Positions 43,875-52,468 of a stretch of DNA of 64,000 bases are shown here, piece after piece (within the stretch, counting starts at the first letter, position 1; every line of letters begins with the position of its first letter). The notes under the pieces were generated by a model, which saw only the letters and a list, made by a program, of their open reading frames with translations, was not told where the DNA came from and made no database searches. Where the stretch lies: assembly GCA_002344055.1 (NCBI GenBank), contig DDTH01000022.1, forward strand, positions 1 through 64,000, read 5' to 3'. Made by a program: the position numbers and the translations under genes. This stretch comes from Sphingomonadales bacterium UBA2369. GTDB lineage: Bacteria > Pseudomonadota > Alphaproteobacteria > Sphingomonadales > Sphingomonadaceae.

Positions 43875-43890
43875 ATAAAGAAATCTTTAT
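43875..43890 (-). promoter_or_regulatory. Palindromic operator upstream of metK (SahR-like)
   Basis: ATAAAGA-AA-TCTTTAT is a perfect palindrome with 7-bp arms, 45 bp upstream of the metK ATG and overlapping the TAA stop of lnt. It is AT-rich in a GC-rich genome. From memory it resembles sites of SahR/SamR-type ArsR regulators of methionine genes in proteobacteria; no such regulator is in the window. Confidence 0.5.
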
Positions 43891-45398
43891 GTGCGCGTCT
43901 CGTTAGCCCGTGCGCGACCGGATTTCAATCGTCCGGTGAAGGCCGAAGCGACGATCAGCAGGCCGGCGAAGACGAAGGCCAGCCAGTTGCCGAAGCGCGC
44001 GAACAGGGTCGGCGCGGCGGCCGCCGGCACCTGCGCGTCGATCGCGCCATATTCGTGCGACGGCACCGCCTCGACGACATTGCCGCGTGCGTCGACGATG
44101 CCGGAAACGCCGGTCGGTGTCGCGCGGACGACCGGCAGCCCTTCCTCGACCGCCCGCAGGCGCGCCTGTGCGAAATGCTGGGGCGGACCCCACCAGCCGA
44201 ACCAGGCATCGTTGCTGGGATTGAAGATGAAGTCGGGCCGGTTGGCGCGATCGACGACATGACCGGAGAAAACGATCTCGTAGCAGATCTGCATGCCGAC
44301 CCGGCCGAAGCCCGGCAGGTCGATGCTCTGCGGCCCCGGCCCTTCCCAGAAATCGATGTCGCCCGGCACCACCCGCGCCAGCCCGATCGGCTCCAGCAGC
44401 CCGCGCAACGGCAGATATTCGCCCCACGGCACCAGATGCGCCTTGTCGTAGCGGGCGACCAATTGGCCCTCATGGTTCACGACATGCACGCTGTTGCGCG
44501 CCCCGACTGCGCGGCGGCCGCCTTCCCGCTCCAGCTTAGTGCCGCCGGTCAGCACCAGGTCACCGGGACGGATCCAGCTGCCGATTTCCTCGGCCTCCCA
44601 CGGCTCCTCGTCGAGCATGAACGGCACGCCATCCTCGGGCCAAAGCAGCAGGGTCGGCCCACCCGAAAGGGTAGCACCGGATTGTTCGAACCGCTCGAGC
44701 TGCGGCTCGTAGCCGACGCTATGCTTCACATCCTGGCTGATGTTGGGCTGCACCAGCCGCACCTTCGCGCCCGGCGGGCCGTCAGGTGCTGGCGTTGCCA
44801 GAAAAGCGAGGCCGACCAGCACGAACAGTCCGGCTGCCAGTACGCCGCCCCGCAGCCAGTCGCGCCGCGCAAGCAGATAGGCCACGCCGCCGCTTAAGGC
44901 CGCCAGCCCGCCAAGCGCGTAGGTCCCGGCGAGCGCTGCGAACATCGCGGCCGGGGTGAGCAGCAGCGACGCGCCGAGCGGATTCCACGGGAAGCCGGTC
45001 ATCAGCGTGCCACGCAGGAATTCCGTCACCACCCAGGCGGCAGCGAAGATCAGCACCAGCCGCAGCCGGTCGCCGCCGGACCAGCGCCAGGCCAGCCCCG
45101 CCGCCACCGCCGGCCAGATCGCCAGATACAGCGACAGCACTACCACCCCGACCCAGCCGACCCAGGCCGGCATGTTCGCCTGATAGGTGAAGGCGGTCGC
45201 GATCCAGTTCAGGCCCAGCACGAACTGCCCGAAGCCGAACCACCAGCCCCGCGCCAGAGCGGTGCGCAGCCGCGGCGCCCGCTCGACCGCGAACAGCAGG
45301 AAGCCGACGCCAAGCAATGTCAGCGGCCACAGATCGAGAGGAGCGAAGCCGCAGGCGCTGATGAGCCCTGCGGTCAGGCAAGCCAGAAGCCAGATCAT
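43887..45398 (-). CDS. lnt: Apolipoprotein N-acyltransferase
   Basis: The 503-residue protein has about seven membrane helices, then a carbon-nitrogen hydrolase domain with the catalytic Glu (LLLWPEDGV), Lys (ARYDKAHLVPWGEYLPLR) and Cys (QICYEIVFSG). It adds the third acyl chain to lipoproteins, the last maturation step, at the periplasmic face. ATG 45398 begins the first membrane helix; longer frames run into a repeat element. The many lipoproteins in this window are its substrates. Confidence 0.96.
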   Translation of the reverse strand: MIWLLACLTAGLISACGFAPLDLWPLTLLGVGFLLFAVERAPRLRTALARGWWFGFGQFVLGLNWIATAFTYQANMPAWVGWVGVVVLSLYLAIWPAVAAGLAWRWSGGDRLRLVLIFAAAWVVTEFLRGTLMTGFPWNPLGASLLLTPAAMFAALAGTYALGGLAALSGGVAYLLARRDWLRGGVLAAGLFVLVGLAFLATPAPDGPPGAKVRLVQPNISQDVKHSVGYEPQLERFEQSGATLSGGPTLLLWPEDGVPFMLDEEPWEAEEIGSWIRPGDLVLTGGTKLEREGGRRAVGARNSVHVVNHEGQLVARYDKAHLVPWGEYLPLRGLLEPIGLARVVPGDIDFWEGPGPQSIDLPGFGRVGMQICYEIVFSGHVVDRANRPDFIFNPSNDAWFGWWGPPQHFAQARLRAVEEGLPVVRATPTGVSGIVDARGNVVEAVPSHEYGAIDAQVPAAAAPTLFARFGNWLAFVFAGLLIVASAFTGRLKSGRARANETRT

Positions 45399-45456
45399 TT
45401 CGCGAGCGGTATGGGGACGATTTTGCAGTGTTGCAATCTCCCCCACCCCGTCCTGC

Positions 45457-45527
45457 CTGAGCTTGCCGAAGGCCTGTCCTTCTTTGCCGCCCCGAGAATG
45501 AGAAAGGCAGGGCTTCGACAAGCTCAG
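45457..45527. repeat. Inverted repeat element (CTGAGCTTG type)
   Basis: CTGAGCTTG (45457-45465) is mirrored by CAAGCTCAG (45519-45527). The inner arms (CCGAAGGCCTGTCCTT and AAGGCAGGGCTTCG) also pair, giving a long imperfect hairpin of 71 bp. It is a type very common in sphingomonad intergenic regions. Confidence 0.75.
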
Positions 45528-45608
45528 CCAAGACGGTAATGGTTGGCAATGTTGACCCTGCATGCCTCACGCCGCTAGGCGCGCGCATCCCATTCAGGAG
45601 CGGAACAA

Positions 45609-46601
45609 TTGACTGAGCCCACCATCGACGTGCTCGCCATCGGCAATGCGATCATCGACGTGATCGCCGATACCGACGACGCCTTTCTCGCCGCGGAGGG
45701 CATGCGCTCCGGCTCGATGCGCCTGATCGACGCCGAGCGCGCGGTCGAACTGTATGGCAAAATGAACCCGGGCCGGGAGATTTCCGGCGGTGCGGCGGCG
45801 AACACGCTCGCGGGCCTCGCCAGCCTTGGCGCGAAGGTCGCCTTCGTCGGCCAGGTCGCGGACGATCAATTGGGCACGATCTACCGCCACGACCTCACCG
45901 CCGCGGGCGTCGCTTTCGACACGCCGGCGCGCGAGGGCGAGCCGCCGACCGGCCGCTGCCTGATCCTCGTCACGCCGGACGGCCAGCGCACGATGAACAC
46001 CCTGCTCGGCGCTTCGCATTATCTGCCAGAGGATGCCGCTTCGGACGAACTGGTCGCCAGCGCCAAGATCCTGCTGCTGGAAGGCTATTTGTGGGATCCG
46101 CCCGAGCCGCGCGCCGCGATGCGCAAGGCGATCAAGGCCGCGCGCGCCGCCGGCCGCCGCATCGCCTTCGCCACCTGCGCCGATTTCTGCGTGAAGACGC
46201 ACCGCAAGGACTTCCGGGCGCTGATTGACGATGGCCTGATCGACATCCTGTTCGCCAATGAAGAGGAAGCCGCGATCCTGGAGGACAGCGATGCAGCGAG
46301 CGCGGTCGAGACCCTGGCTCGGGACGTACCGCTGCTCGTCATCACCAAAGGTCCGGAAGGCGCCCTGGCGATCGACGAGAATGGCGCCCGCTTCGAGGTC
46401 GCGGCCTTGCCCGTCGAGCGCGTGGTCGACACGACCGGGGCGGGCGACGTCTTCGCCTCCGGCTTCCTCTACGGGCAGGTCAGCGGGCGCTCGGTGCTCG
46501 ATTCGCTGCGCATGGGTTCGATCGCCTCGGCCGAAGTGATTTCGCATTATGGTGCGCGGCCGGAGAAAAGCCTCAAGGATCTGGTGGCCGAGCAGCTGTA
46601 A
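45609..46601 (+). CDS. Adenosine kinase (PfkB family)
   Basis: The 330-residue protein has the two PfkB signatures: GGAAANTLAGLASLGAKVAF (around residue 59) and DTTGAGDVFASGFLYG (around residue 277, with the catalytic Asp). NAIIDVIADTDD at the N-terminus and MNTLLGASHYL favour adenosine kinase over ribokinase or fructokinase. Recycling adenosine made from SAH fits the proximity to metK. The start is TTG 45609, with AGGAG 9 bases upstream. Confidence 0.85.
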   Translation: MTEPTIDVLAIGNAIIDVIADTDDAFLAAEGMRSGSMRLIDAERAVELYGKMNPGREISGGAAANTLAGLASLGAKVAFVGQVADDQLGTIYRHDLTAAGVAFDTPAREGEPPTGRCLILVTPDGQRTMNTLLGASHYLPEDAASDELVASAKILLLEGYLWDPPEPRAAMRKAIKAARAAGRRIAFATCADFCVKTHRKDFRALIDDGLIDILFANEEEAAILEDSDAASAVETLARDVPLLVITKGPEGALAIDENGARFEVAALPVERVVDTTGAGDVFASGFLYGQVSGRSVLDSLRMGSIASAEVISHYGARPEKSLKDLVAEQL

Positions 46602-46602
46602 G

Positions 46603-46765
46603 ATTCCTCCCCTCGATTTCGAGGGGAGGGGGACCGCCGAAGGCGGTGGAGGGGCCGGCGCGAAAGCGCCGGTCTTTCTTTTTGTCTTGGAAGCATTCCG
46701 CGCTGCACACGGCCCCTCCAATATTCTTCGGATGGTCCCCCTCCCCTCCAAATGCAGGGGAGGAT
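46603..46765. repeat. Multi-hairpin palindromic element, copy 2
   Basis: The outer hairpins CTCCCCTCGATTTCGAGGGGAG and TCCCCTCCAAATGCAGGGGA flank an ACCGCCGAAGGCGGT hairpin. A GGAGGGGC/GCCCCTCC pair with a different centre follows. It is the same element as at 10531-10694 and 63767-63919. It starts at the adenosine kinase stop codon. Confidence 0.85.
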
Positions 46766-46773
46766 TAGGTGCC

Positions 46774-46923
46774 TCAACCCAGTGGCTGTCCCGGCGCCGT
46801 ATCCGGGGCGCCGCCCGGGTCCGGGCGGTCGACGTTCGGCGTGGGCGGCACGATTTCGGGCGGTGGCTGGATCGGCTGACCGGGTTGTTCCGGCTGCGGC
46901 GTTTCTGGCGGCTGGGTGGACAC
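46774..46923 (-). CDS. Small proline-rich protein
   Basis: The 49-residue ORF starts at GTG 46923 with AAGGAG about 7 bases upstream. It encodes MSTQPPETPQPEQPGQPIQP followed by more Pro/Asp-rich sequence ending GQPLG. Repetitive Pro/Gln/Asp composition suggests a disordered cell-envelope or cytoplasmic peptide. Its reading frame is shorter than many gene callers accept. Confidence 0.6.
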   Translation of the reverse strand: MSTQPPETPQPEQPGQPIQPPPEIVPPTPNVDRPDPGGAPDTAPGQPLG

Positions 46924-46980
46924 ATTCCGTCTCCTTCCGCCTGACAACCGATTGCCGGCTGACCGGTTTCCGTCAGCCCC

Positions 46981-47016
46981 AAAACAAAACGGCCGGCGGA
47001 GTCGCCTCCGCCGGCC
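46981..47016 (-). terminator. Rho-independent terminator of the permease gene
   Basis: GGCCGGCGGAG and CTCCGCCGGCC form an 11-bp stem (46991-47016), followed on the minus strand by GTTTTGTTTT. It is the strongest intrinsic terminator in the window. Confidence 0.85.
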
Positions 47017-47039
47017 GCTTGCTGTCGCTGGGCCTGAAC

Positions 47040-48644
47040 TCAGGTCAGCGGACGGTTCGCATTCGGATCACTTGCCCGATCCTCGTCCACGCCCGGAATG
47101 GTGGGCTGGATGTCGTGGATCTCCGGCTCATGCACCTCGACGATGCCGCGGCCGAGATGGCTCTTCCGGCGGCCGTAGGCGAGGTAGATCAGCACGCCGA
47201 TCGCGGTCCAGATCGGCAGGACCAGGATCGCCTCGAGCGGCAGGTTGATGAACAGGAAGACGCAACCGAACACCGTCAGCGACGCGATCACCCCGATCGC
47301 CGGGACGCGGAACGGCCGCGGCCGGTTCGGATCGGTCTTCCGCAGCTGCCACACCGCGATCGCCACCATCGCGAACGCATAGAGCGTACCCGCATTGGCG
47401 ATGTCCGCAAGCGCACCCACCGGGAAGAAGGCCGCCGCCGTCGCCACCGCCAGACCGGTGATGATCGTCACGACGTGCGGCGTCTGCCACTTCGGGTGGA
47501 TCTTCGACAGCGCTTCCGGCAGCAGGCCGTCGCGCGCCATCACGAAGAAGATGCGGGTCTGGCCGAACAGCAGGATGAGGATGACCGACGGCAGCGCGAT
47601 GAACGCCGCATAGCCGATCAGATTGCCGGTCGTGCCGTAGCCGATTTCCTGCAGCACGTGCGCGAGCGGCTCGGGCGAGCAGACCAGGGCATCGGCATAT
47701 TGCGCGGTGGCGCAAGCGGCCGAAAGCGCCGGGCCGGCATTATAGGGAACGCCGTCCGGACCCATGATCGGCGCACCGCCGATCGCGCCGACCGCACCCG
47801 CCGACACCAGCATGTAGAAGATGGTGCAGATGGCGAGCGAGCCGATCAGGCCGATCGGCACGTTGCGCTGCGGGTTCTTGGTTTCCTCCGCCGCGGTCGA
47901 AACCGCGTCGAAGCCGACATAGGCGAAGAACATGGTCGCCGCAGCGCCGACGATGCCGACACCCGAACCGATGCCGCCGAACATACCCGCCGGAGCGAAC
48001 GGTTCGAAATTGGCAGGGTCCATGACCGGCAGGGTCAGGATCACGAAGGCGGTCAAAGCGGTGACCTTGATCGCCACCAGGATCGCGTTGAACTTCGCGC
48101 TCTCCGAAGTGCCGAGCAGCAGCAGGCCGGTCATCAGCAGGGCAATCACCGCCGCCGGCAGGTTGATGAACCCGCCCACAGCGCCGCCCAGGGCCTGCGG
48201 ACCCGCGCTTAGCCAGTCGGGGACATCTATCCCCCAACTTCGCTCCATAACTGTGTTCACGAAGTAGTTGGACCAGCCGACCGACACCGCTGAGGCGCCC
48301 ACGGCATATTCGAGCAGGAGCGCCCAGCCGACCGTCCAGGCGAGGAACTCGCCCTGCACCGCATAACTATATGTGTATGCGGAGCCTGCGACCGGGATCA
48401 TCGACGCGATCTCGGCATAGCAGAGCGCGGCGACGACGCAGACAGCGCCGGCCACAACGAAGGAAAGGATGAGGCCCGGCCCCGCCTTCTGCGCGCCGAC
48501 CGAAGTCAGCACGAAAATGCCGGTGCCGATAATGCAGCCGACACCGAAAAGGGTCAGCTGGATCGCGCCGAGAGAGCGTTTGAGGCTCTTCTTCTCGGCC
48601 GTCGCCAATATGGCGTCGAGTGGCTTTACGCGCCCGAATATCAT
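47040..48644 (-). CDS. Amino acid permease (APC superfamily, cationic amino acid transporter-like)
   Basis: The 534-residue protein has about twelve membrane helices. The APC core is clear: LTLFGVGCIIGTGIFVLTSV in helix 1, CYAEIASMIPVAGSAYTYSY in helix 3, and FFAYVGFDAVSTAAEETKNP in the helix 6-7 region. Length and these motifs fit the CAT subgroup (basic amino acid transporters). The substrate is not provable. It has its own terminator and no obvious partner genes. Confidence 0.9.
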   Translation of the reverse strand: MIFGRVKPLDAILATAEKKSLKRSLGAIQLTLFGVGCIIGTGIFVLTSVGAQKAGPGLILSFVVAGAVCVVAALCYAEIASMIPVAGSAYTYSYAVQGEFLAWTVGWALLLEYAVGASAVSVGWSNYFVNTVMERSWGIDVPDWLSAGPQALGGAVGGFINLPAAVIALLMTGLLLLGTSESAKFNAILVAIKVTALTAFVILTLPVMDPANFEPFAPAGMFGGIGSGVGIVGAAATMFFAYVGFDAVSTAAEETKNPQRNVPIGLIGSLAICTIFYMLVSAGAVGAIGGAPIMGPDGVPYNAGPALSAACATAQYADALVCSPEPLAHVLQEIGYGTTGNLIGYAAFIALPSVILILLFGQTRIFFVMARDGLLPEALSKIHPKWQTPHVVTIITGLAVATAAAFFPVGALADIANAGTLYAFAMVAIAVWQLRKTDPNRPRPFRVPAIGVIASLTVFGCVFLFINLPLEAILVLPIWTAIGVLIYLAYGRRKSHLGRGIVEVHEPEIHDIQPTIPGVDEDRASDPNANRPLT

Positions 48645-48736
48645 GTGAACATTCCCCTTGGATCCAGGTCTATCGCCCGGTCTGTGAGTGGCGGGGAGCC
48701 TAAACGCTTATGTCGGGCGCGCAATAGGCAATCCGC

Positions 48737-49114
48737 TCACCGTGCCAGCATCGGGCCGAGCGGCTGGCCGGCGAACAGGTGCACGTGGAGATGCGGCACC
48801 TCCTGCCCTCCGTCGCGGCCGATATTCGCCAGCAGCCGATAGCCGTCGCCGACCAGCCCGGCATCGCGCGCGACCGCGCCGACCGCGCGCACGAAACCGG
48901 CGATCTCCGCTTCCGGCGCATTCGCGGAAAAATCGTCCCAGGAAACGTACGGTCCCTTGGGAATCACCAAGATGTGCGTCGGCGCCTTCGGATCGAGATC
49001 GTAGAAAGCCAGCGCGTACGCATCTTCATACACTTTCCGCGCCGGCAGTTCGCCGCGCAGGATGCGGGCGAAGACATTGTTGTCGTCATAGGGCTTCGTC
49101 GCGTCGATCGGCAT
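48737..49114 (-). CDS. HIT family protein (histidine triad nucleotide-binding)
   Basis: The 125-residue protein has the histidine triad HLHVHLF near the C-terminus (around residue 112), and FARILRGELPARKVYEDAYA and AFYDLDPKAPTHILVIPK before it. It is a HINT-like hydrolase of purine nucleoside phosphoramidates. ATG 49114 with GGAAGG 7 bases upstream is the likelier start; 49129 adds five residues. Confidence 0.95.
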   Translation of the reverse strand: MPIDATKPYDDNNVFARILRGELPARKVYEDAYALAFYDLDPKAPTHILVIPKGPYVSWDDFSANAPEAEIAGFVRAVGAVARDAGLVGDGYRLLANIGRDGGQEVPHLHVHLFAGQPLGPMLAR

Positions 49115-49247
49115 GATCCGGCCTTCCATCGTTCAGGGGTCGTCTGACGGTCCTAAGGCAGGCCGATTCCCGATCAAGTCCGGCATGGCGCAGATGAGCT
49201 TCAATCGCCTTGACCCGTCCCGCCGCCACGCTACCTTTTGCGGCGCA

Positions 49248-49736
49248 ATGAACGACCAGACGCCCGACAGCCTGATTCCCTATGACGAGATCGTGCAGGA
49301 GGCCCTGCGCGCGGTCGTCGGCCGGGTGCTGGGCGAGGTGCAGGCCAATGGCGGCCTGCCCGGCGGCCACCATTTCTACATTACCTTCAAGACCGGCGCG
49401 CCCGGCGTAGATATCCCGAAGCATCTGTCGGAGCGCTTTCCGGACGAGATGACGATCGTCATCCAGAATCGCTTCTGGGACTTGAAGGTAACGGACAGCG
49501 GCTTCGAAGTCGGCCTGAGCTTCAACCAGAAGGCGTCGCTGCTGAAGATCCCGTTCGCCGCGATCACCGTCTTCTTCGACCCCGAAGTGAAGTTCCAGCT
49601 TCAGTTCCAGGCGGAGGAAAGCGACGACGCGGATGAGGATGGCGGCCACGAGGATGCCGAGAATGACCGGCCCGCCATCCAGCCGGTCGAGGACGGCTCC
49701 AACGTCGTCTCGGTGGATTTCAGCCGGAAGAAATGA
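49248..49736 (+). CDS. sspB: ClpXP adaptor SspB (alphaproteobacterial type)
   Basis: The 162-residue protein starts LIPYDEIVQEALRAVVGRVL and has HHFYITFKTGAPGVDIPKHL and PFAAITVFFDPEVKFQLQF, the fold that binds the ssrA tag. An acidic linker (residues about 120-145) and a basic hydrophobic C-terminal end NVVSVDFSRKK, the ClpX-docking tail, follow. It delivers tmRNA-tagged proteins to ClpXP. The ssrA gene is in the same window. ATG 49248 begins the conserved part. Confidence 0.93.
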   Translation: MNDQTPDSLIPYDEIVQEALRAVVGRVLGEVQANGGLPGGHHFYITFKTGAPGVDIPKHLSERFPDEMTIVIQNRFWDLKVTDSGFEVGLSFNQKASLLKIPFAAITVFFDPEVKFQLQFQAEESDDADEDGGHEDAENDRPAIQPVEDGSNVVSVDFSRKK

Positions 49737-49751
49737 CCGCCTGATCCCGTT

Positions 49752-49772
49752 ACCCCGGGCTTGATCCGGGGT
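49752..49772. repeat. Short palindrome after sspB
   Basis: ACCCCGG-GCTTGAT-CCGGGGT is a perfect 7-bp stem with a 7-nt loop, 16 bp after the sspB stop. The core recurs in the intragenic element at 20431-20459. It may also stop transcription, but no T run follows. Confidence 0.65.
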
Positions 49773-49816
49773 CCGCCTTCTTTCACAGCGCCCGAAACGC
49801 AGTTGAGGGGCTAGCC

Positions 49817-51208
49817 ATGACCGACACCCGCACCGAAACCGATTCGATCGGCGCGATCGAATGTCCGCGCATTGCCTATTGGGGGGCGCAGACGCAGCGC
49901 TCGATCGACAATTTTCCGTTCGGACCGACCGAGCGCATGCCGCTGGGCATCGTCTATGCCCAGGCGATCGTGAAGCAGGCTGCGGCGCGAGTGAATGGCA
50001 AGCACGGGCTGGACGGCAACATCGTCGCCGCGATCGAGGATGCCGCGCAGGCCATCACCGGCGGCAAGCTGGACGACCAGTTCCCGCTCGTCATCTGGCA
50101 GACCGGTTCCGGCACCCAGACCAATATGAACGTCAATGAGGTGATTGCGGGCTACGCCAACGAAAAGCTGACGGGCACGCGCGGCGGCAAATCGCCCGTC
50201 CACCCGAACGACCATGTCAATATGAGCCAGTCGTCGAACGACAGCTTCCCGACCGCGCTCCATGTCGCGACGGTGCTGGCGACGGAGCAGGTGCTGCTCC
50301 CCGCGCTCGCGACGCTGACCAACGCGCTCGTCGCGAAGGCCGAGGCCTGGGACCATATCGTCAAGATCGGCCGCACCCACACGCAGGACGCCACGCCGCT
50401 GACGCTCGGCCAGGAATTTTCCGGCTATGCCGCGCAGTTGATCAGCTGCCGCGCCCGCATCCAGGGTGCGCTCAACGGCAATATCCGCAAGCTCGCCATC
50501 GGCGGCACCGCGGTCGGCACTGGCCTGAACGCGCCCGCCGGCTGGGCCGAAGACATGACGGCGGCGATCAGCGACATTGCCGGCACGCAGTTCGAAAGCG
50601 CGGACAACAAGTTCGAGCATCTGGCCGCCAAGGACGGCCTGGTCTTCTTCTCCGGCGCGCTGAACACGCTGGCCGTGGCGCTGAACAAGATCGCCAACGA
50701 TATCCGCTTCCTCGGCTCCGGACCCCGGTCGGGCCTCGGCGAATTGAGCCTGCCGGCCAACGAGCCGGGCAGCTCGATCATGCCCGGCAAGGTGAACCCG
50801 ACCCAGTGCGAGTCGCTGACCATGGTCGCGGCGCAGGTGATGGGGAACAATCAGGCGGTCACGATCGGCGGCGCGCAGGGCCATTTCGAGTTGAACGTGT
50901 TCATGCCCCTGATCGGCGCCAATGTGCTGCGCTCGATCCACCTGCTTGCCATCGGCATGGTCAGCTTCGCCGAGCGCTGCGTCGAGGGGACCGAAGCGAA
51001 CGAGCGCCAGATCGCCGATCTGGTCGGCCGTTCGCTGATGCTCGTCACCGCGCTCGCGCCGGAGATCGGCTACGACAATGCCGCCAAGATCGCGAAATAT
51101 GCCCACGAAAAGGGCCAGACCCTGAAGGAAGCCGGGCTGGAACTCGGCCTGGTCGATGAAGCGACGTTCGACCGGGTGGTCCGACCGGAACTGATGCTGG
51201 GGCGCTAG
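49817..51208 (+). CDS. fumC: Class II fumarate hydratase
   Basis: The 463-residue protein carries the superfamily signature SSIMPGKVNPTQCESL (around residue 322), preceded by GSGTQTNMNVNEVIAGYANE and HVNMSQSSNDSFPTA. It converts fumarate to malate in the TCA cycle without an iron-sulfur cluster. Full length. It converges on the DUF1697 gene, sharing a CTAG stop overlap. Confidence 0.97.
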   Translation: MTDTRTETDSIGAIECPRIAYWGAQTQRSIDNFPFGPTERMPLGIVYAQAIVKQAAARVNGKHGLDGNIVAAIEDAAQAITGGKLDDQFPLVIWQTGSGTQTNMNVNEVIAGYANEKLTGTRGGKSPVHPNDHVNMSQSSNDSFPTALHVATVLATEQVLLPALATLTNALVAKAEAWDHIVKIGRTHTQDATPLTLGQEFSGYAAQLISCRARIQGALNGNIRKLAIGGTAVGTGLNAPAGWAEDMTAAISDIAGTQFESADNKFEHLAAKDGLVFFSGALNTLAVALNKIANDIRFLGSGPRSGLGELSLPANEPGSSIMPGKVNPTQCESLTMVAAQVMGNNQAVTIGGAQGHFELNVFMPLIGANVLRSIHLLAIGMVSFAERCVEGTEANERQIADLVGRSLMLVTALAPEIGYDNAAKIAKYAHEKGQTLKEAGLELGLVDEATFDRVVRPELMLGR

Positions 51209-51738
51209 GCCGTCAGCATCTCCTGCAGCTTCAGCACGGTTCGCCAGTTGCGGGTGGTGACGGGCGATCCGGCCGCCTTGTCGATGGCGGCCGGGGACAG
51301 CTTCGAGACGCCGGAACCGTCCGGAAAGAAGAACCAGAGCGCATCCCGATCCTGACGGACCTGCTCGCCCGCCGCCCCGCGGGCCTCGAGCGCCTCGCCC
51401 GCGCCCGCTGCGACCGCGGACTTGGCGAGGCCGAGCAGCAAATAATTGGGCCTGTCCTTTTCCTGCTCCGGAAACGGGCTCCCCGCCGCATAAGCCGCCC
51501 ACTGCTTCGCGCTGCGCACGATTACCGGCCGTTCGAAGCCGAATCGGGCGGTCACCGCTTGCTCCAGCGCCGCCTCGAGCGCTTCCGGCTTGCCCGCGGC
51601 GTCGAAAACGACATTGCCGCTCTGAATGTAGGTCGCGACATTTTCCCAGCCGAGACCGGCGCAAACCTCGCGCAATTCCGCCATTGGCAGCTTGCAGCCA
51701 CCGACATTCACCGCGCGCAGCAAAGCGACATATCGCAT
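51205..51738 (-). CDS. DUF1697 domain-containing protein
   Basis: The 177-residue protein starts MRYVALLRAVNVGGCKLPMA, with ATYIQSGNVVFDA and ATARFGFERPVIVRS-like blocks that define DUF1697. Function is unknown. Its stop overlaps the fumC stop. Confidence 0.92.
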   Translation of the reverse strand: MRYVALLRAVNVGGCKLPMAELREVCAGLGWENVATYIQSGNVVFDAAGKPEALEAALEQAVTARFGFERPVIVRSAKQWAAYAAGSPFPEQEKDRPNYLLLGLAKSAVAAGAGEALEARGAAGEQVRQDRDALWFFFPDGSGVSKLSPAAIDKAAGSPVTTRNWRTVLKLQEMLTA

Positions 51739-51783
51739 CGTCTCTCCCTTGACCTGACCCGCCTGCTTCGACCACTAGCCCCC

Positions 51784-52416
51784 ATGGAAATCGCAGCCGC
51801 CTTCAAGCGCCGGGGCCTTCTCTTCGTCCTGTCGAGCCCCAGCGGCGCGGGCAAGTCCACCATCGCGCGCATGCTGATGAACGCCGATCCCGGCGTCGAC
51901 ATGTCCGTCTCCGCCACGACCCGCCCCAGGCGCGAAGGCGAGATTGACGGCGTACACTATCATTTCGTCACCGATTCCGAATTCGACCGGATGCAGGAAT
52001 CGAACGCCTTTCTGGAATGGGCGCACGTCTTCGGCTTCCGCTACGGGACGCTGCGCAACGAGGTGCTGAAAGTGATCGAGGCGGGGCGCGACGTCCTGCT
52101 CGATATCGACTGGCAGGGCACGCAACAGCTCAAGCAGGTCGATCCCGACATCGTCCGCGTCTTCATCCTTCCCCCTTCGATGGAGGAACTGGAACGCCGC
52201 TTGCGCAGCCGCGGCACCGATCCGGAAGAAGTCATTCAGCGCCGGATGAACCGCGCCGCGGCCGAGATCAGCCATTGGGCCGAATATGATTATGTCCTGA
52301 TCAACAATGACGCGGACAAATGCTGCGAGCTGGTCCACAACATCTTGAAGGCCGAGCGGCTGAAGGCCACCCGCCGCGTCTTCCTCCACGATTTCGTCCG
52401 CGAACTGACCGGCTAG
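51784..52416 (+). CDS. gmk: Guanylate kinase
   Basis: The 210-residue protein has the P-loop LSSPSGAGKSTIARML, the GMP-binding SVSATTRPRREGEIDGVHYH and the lid region RRLRSRGTDPEEVIQRRMNR. It phosphorylates GMP to GDP. ATG 51784 gives the family's normal start; a long frame upstream is antisense to the DUF1697 gene. Confidence 0.98.
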   Translation: MEIAAAFKRRGLLFVLSSPSGAGKSTIARMLMNADPGVDMSVSATTRPRREGEIDGVHYHFVTDSEFDRMQESNAFLEWAHVFGFRYGTLRNEVLKVIEAGRDVLLDIDWQGTQQLKQVDPDIVRVFILPPSMEELERRLRSRGTDPEEVIQRRMNRAAAEISHWAEYDYVLINNDADKCCELVHNILKAERLKATRRVFLHDFVRELTG

Positions 52417-52468
52417 GCGCCCCCGGTTCGATCCTCTACGCTCCCCTCGGAACAGGCGGAGTGAGGCC

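Noticed and set aside
49811..51775. 654-residue minus-strand frame over fumC
   Set aside because: Fumarase on the plus strand is unambiguous; this frame only mirrors it.
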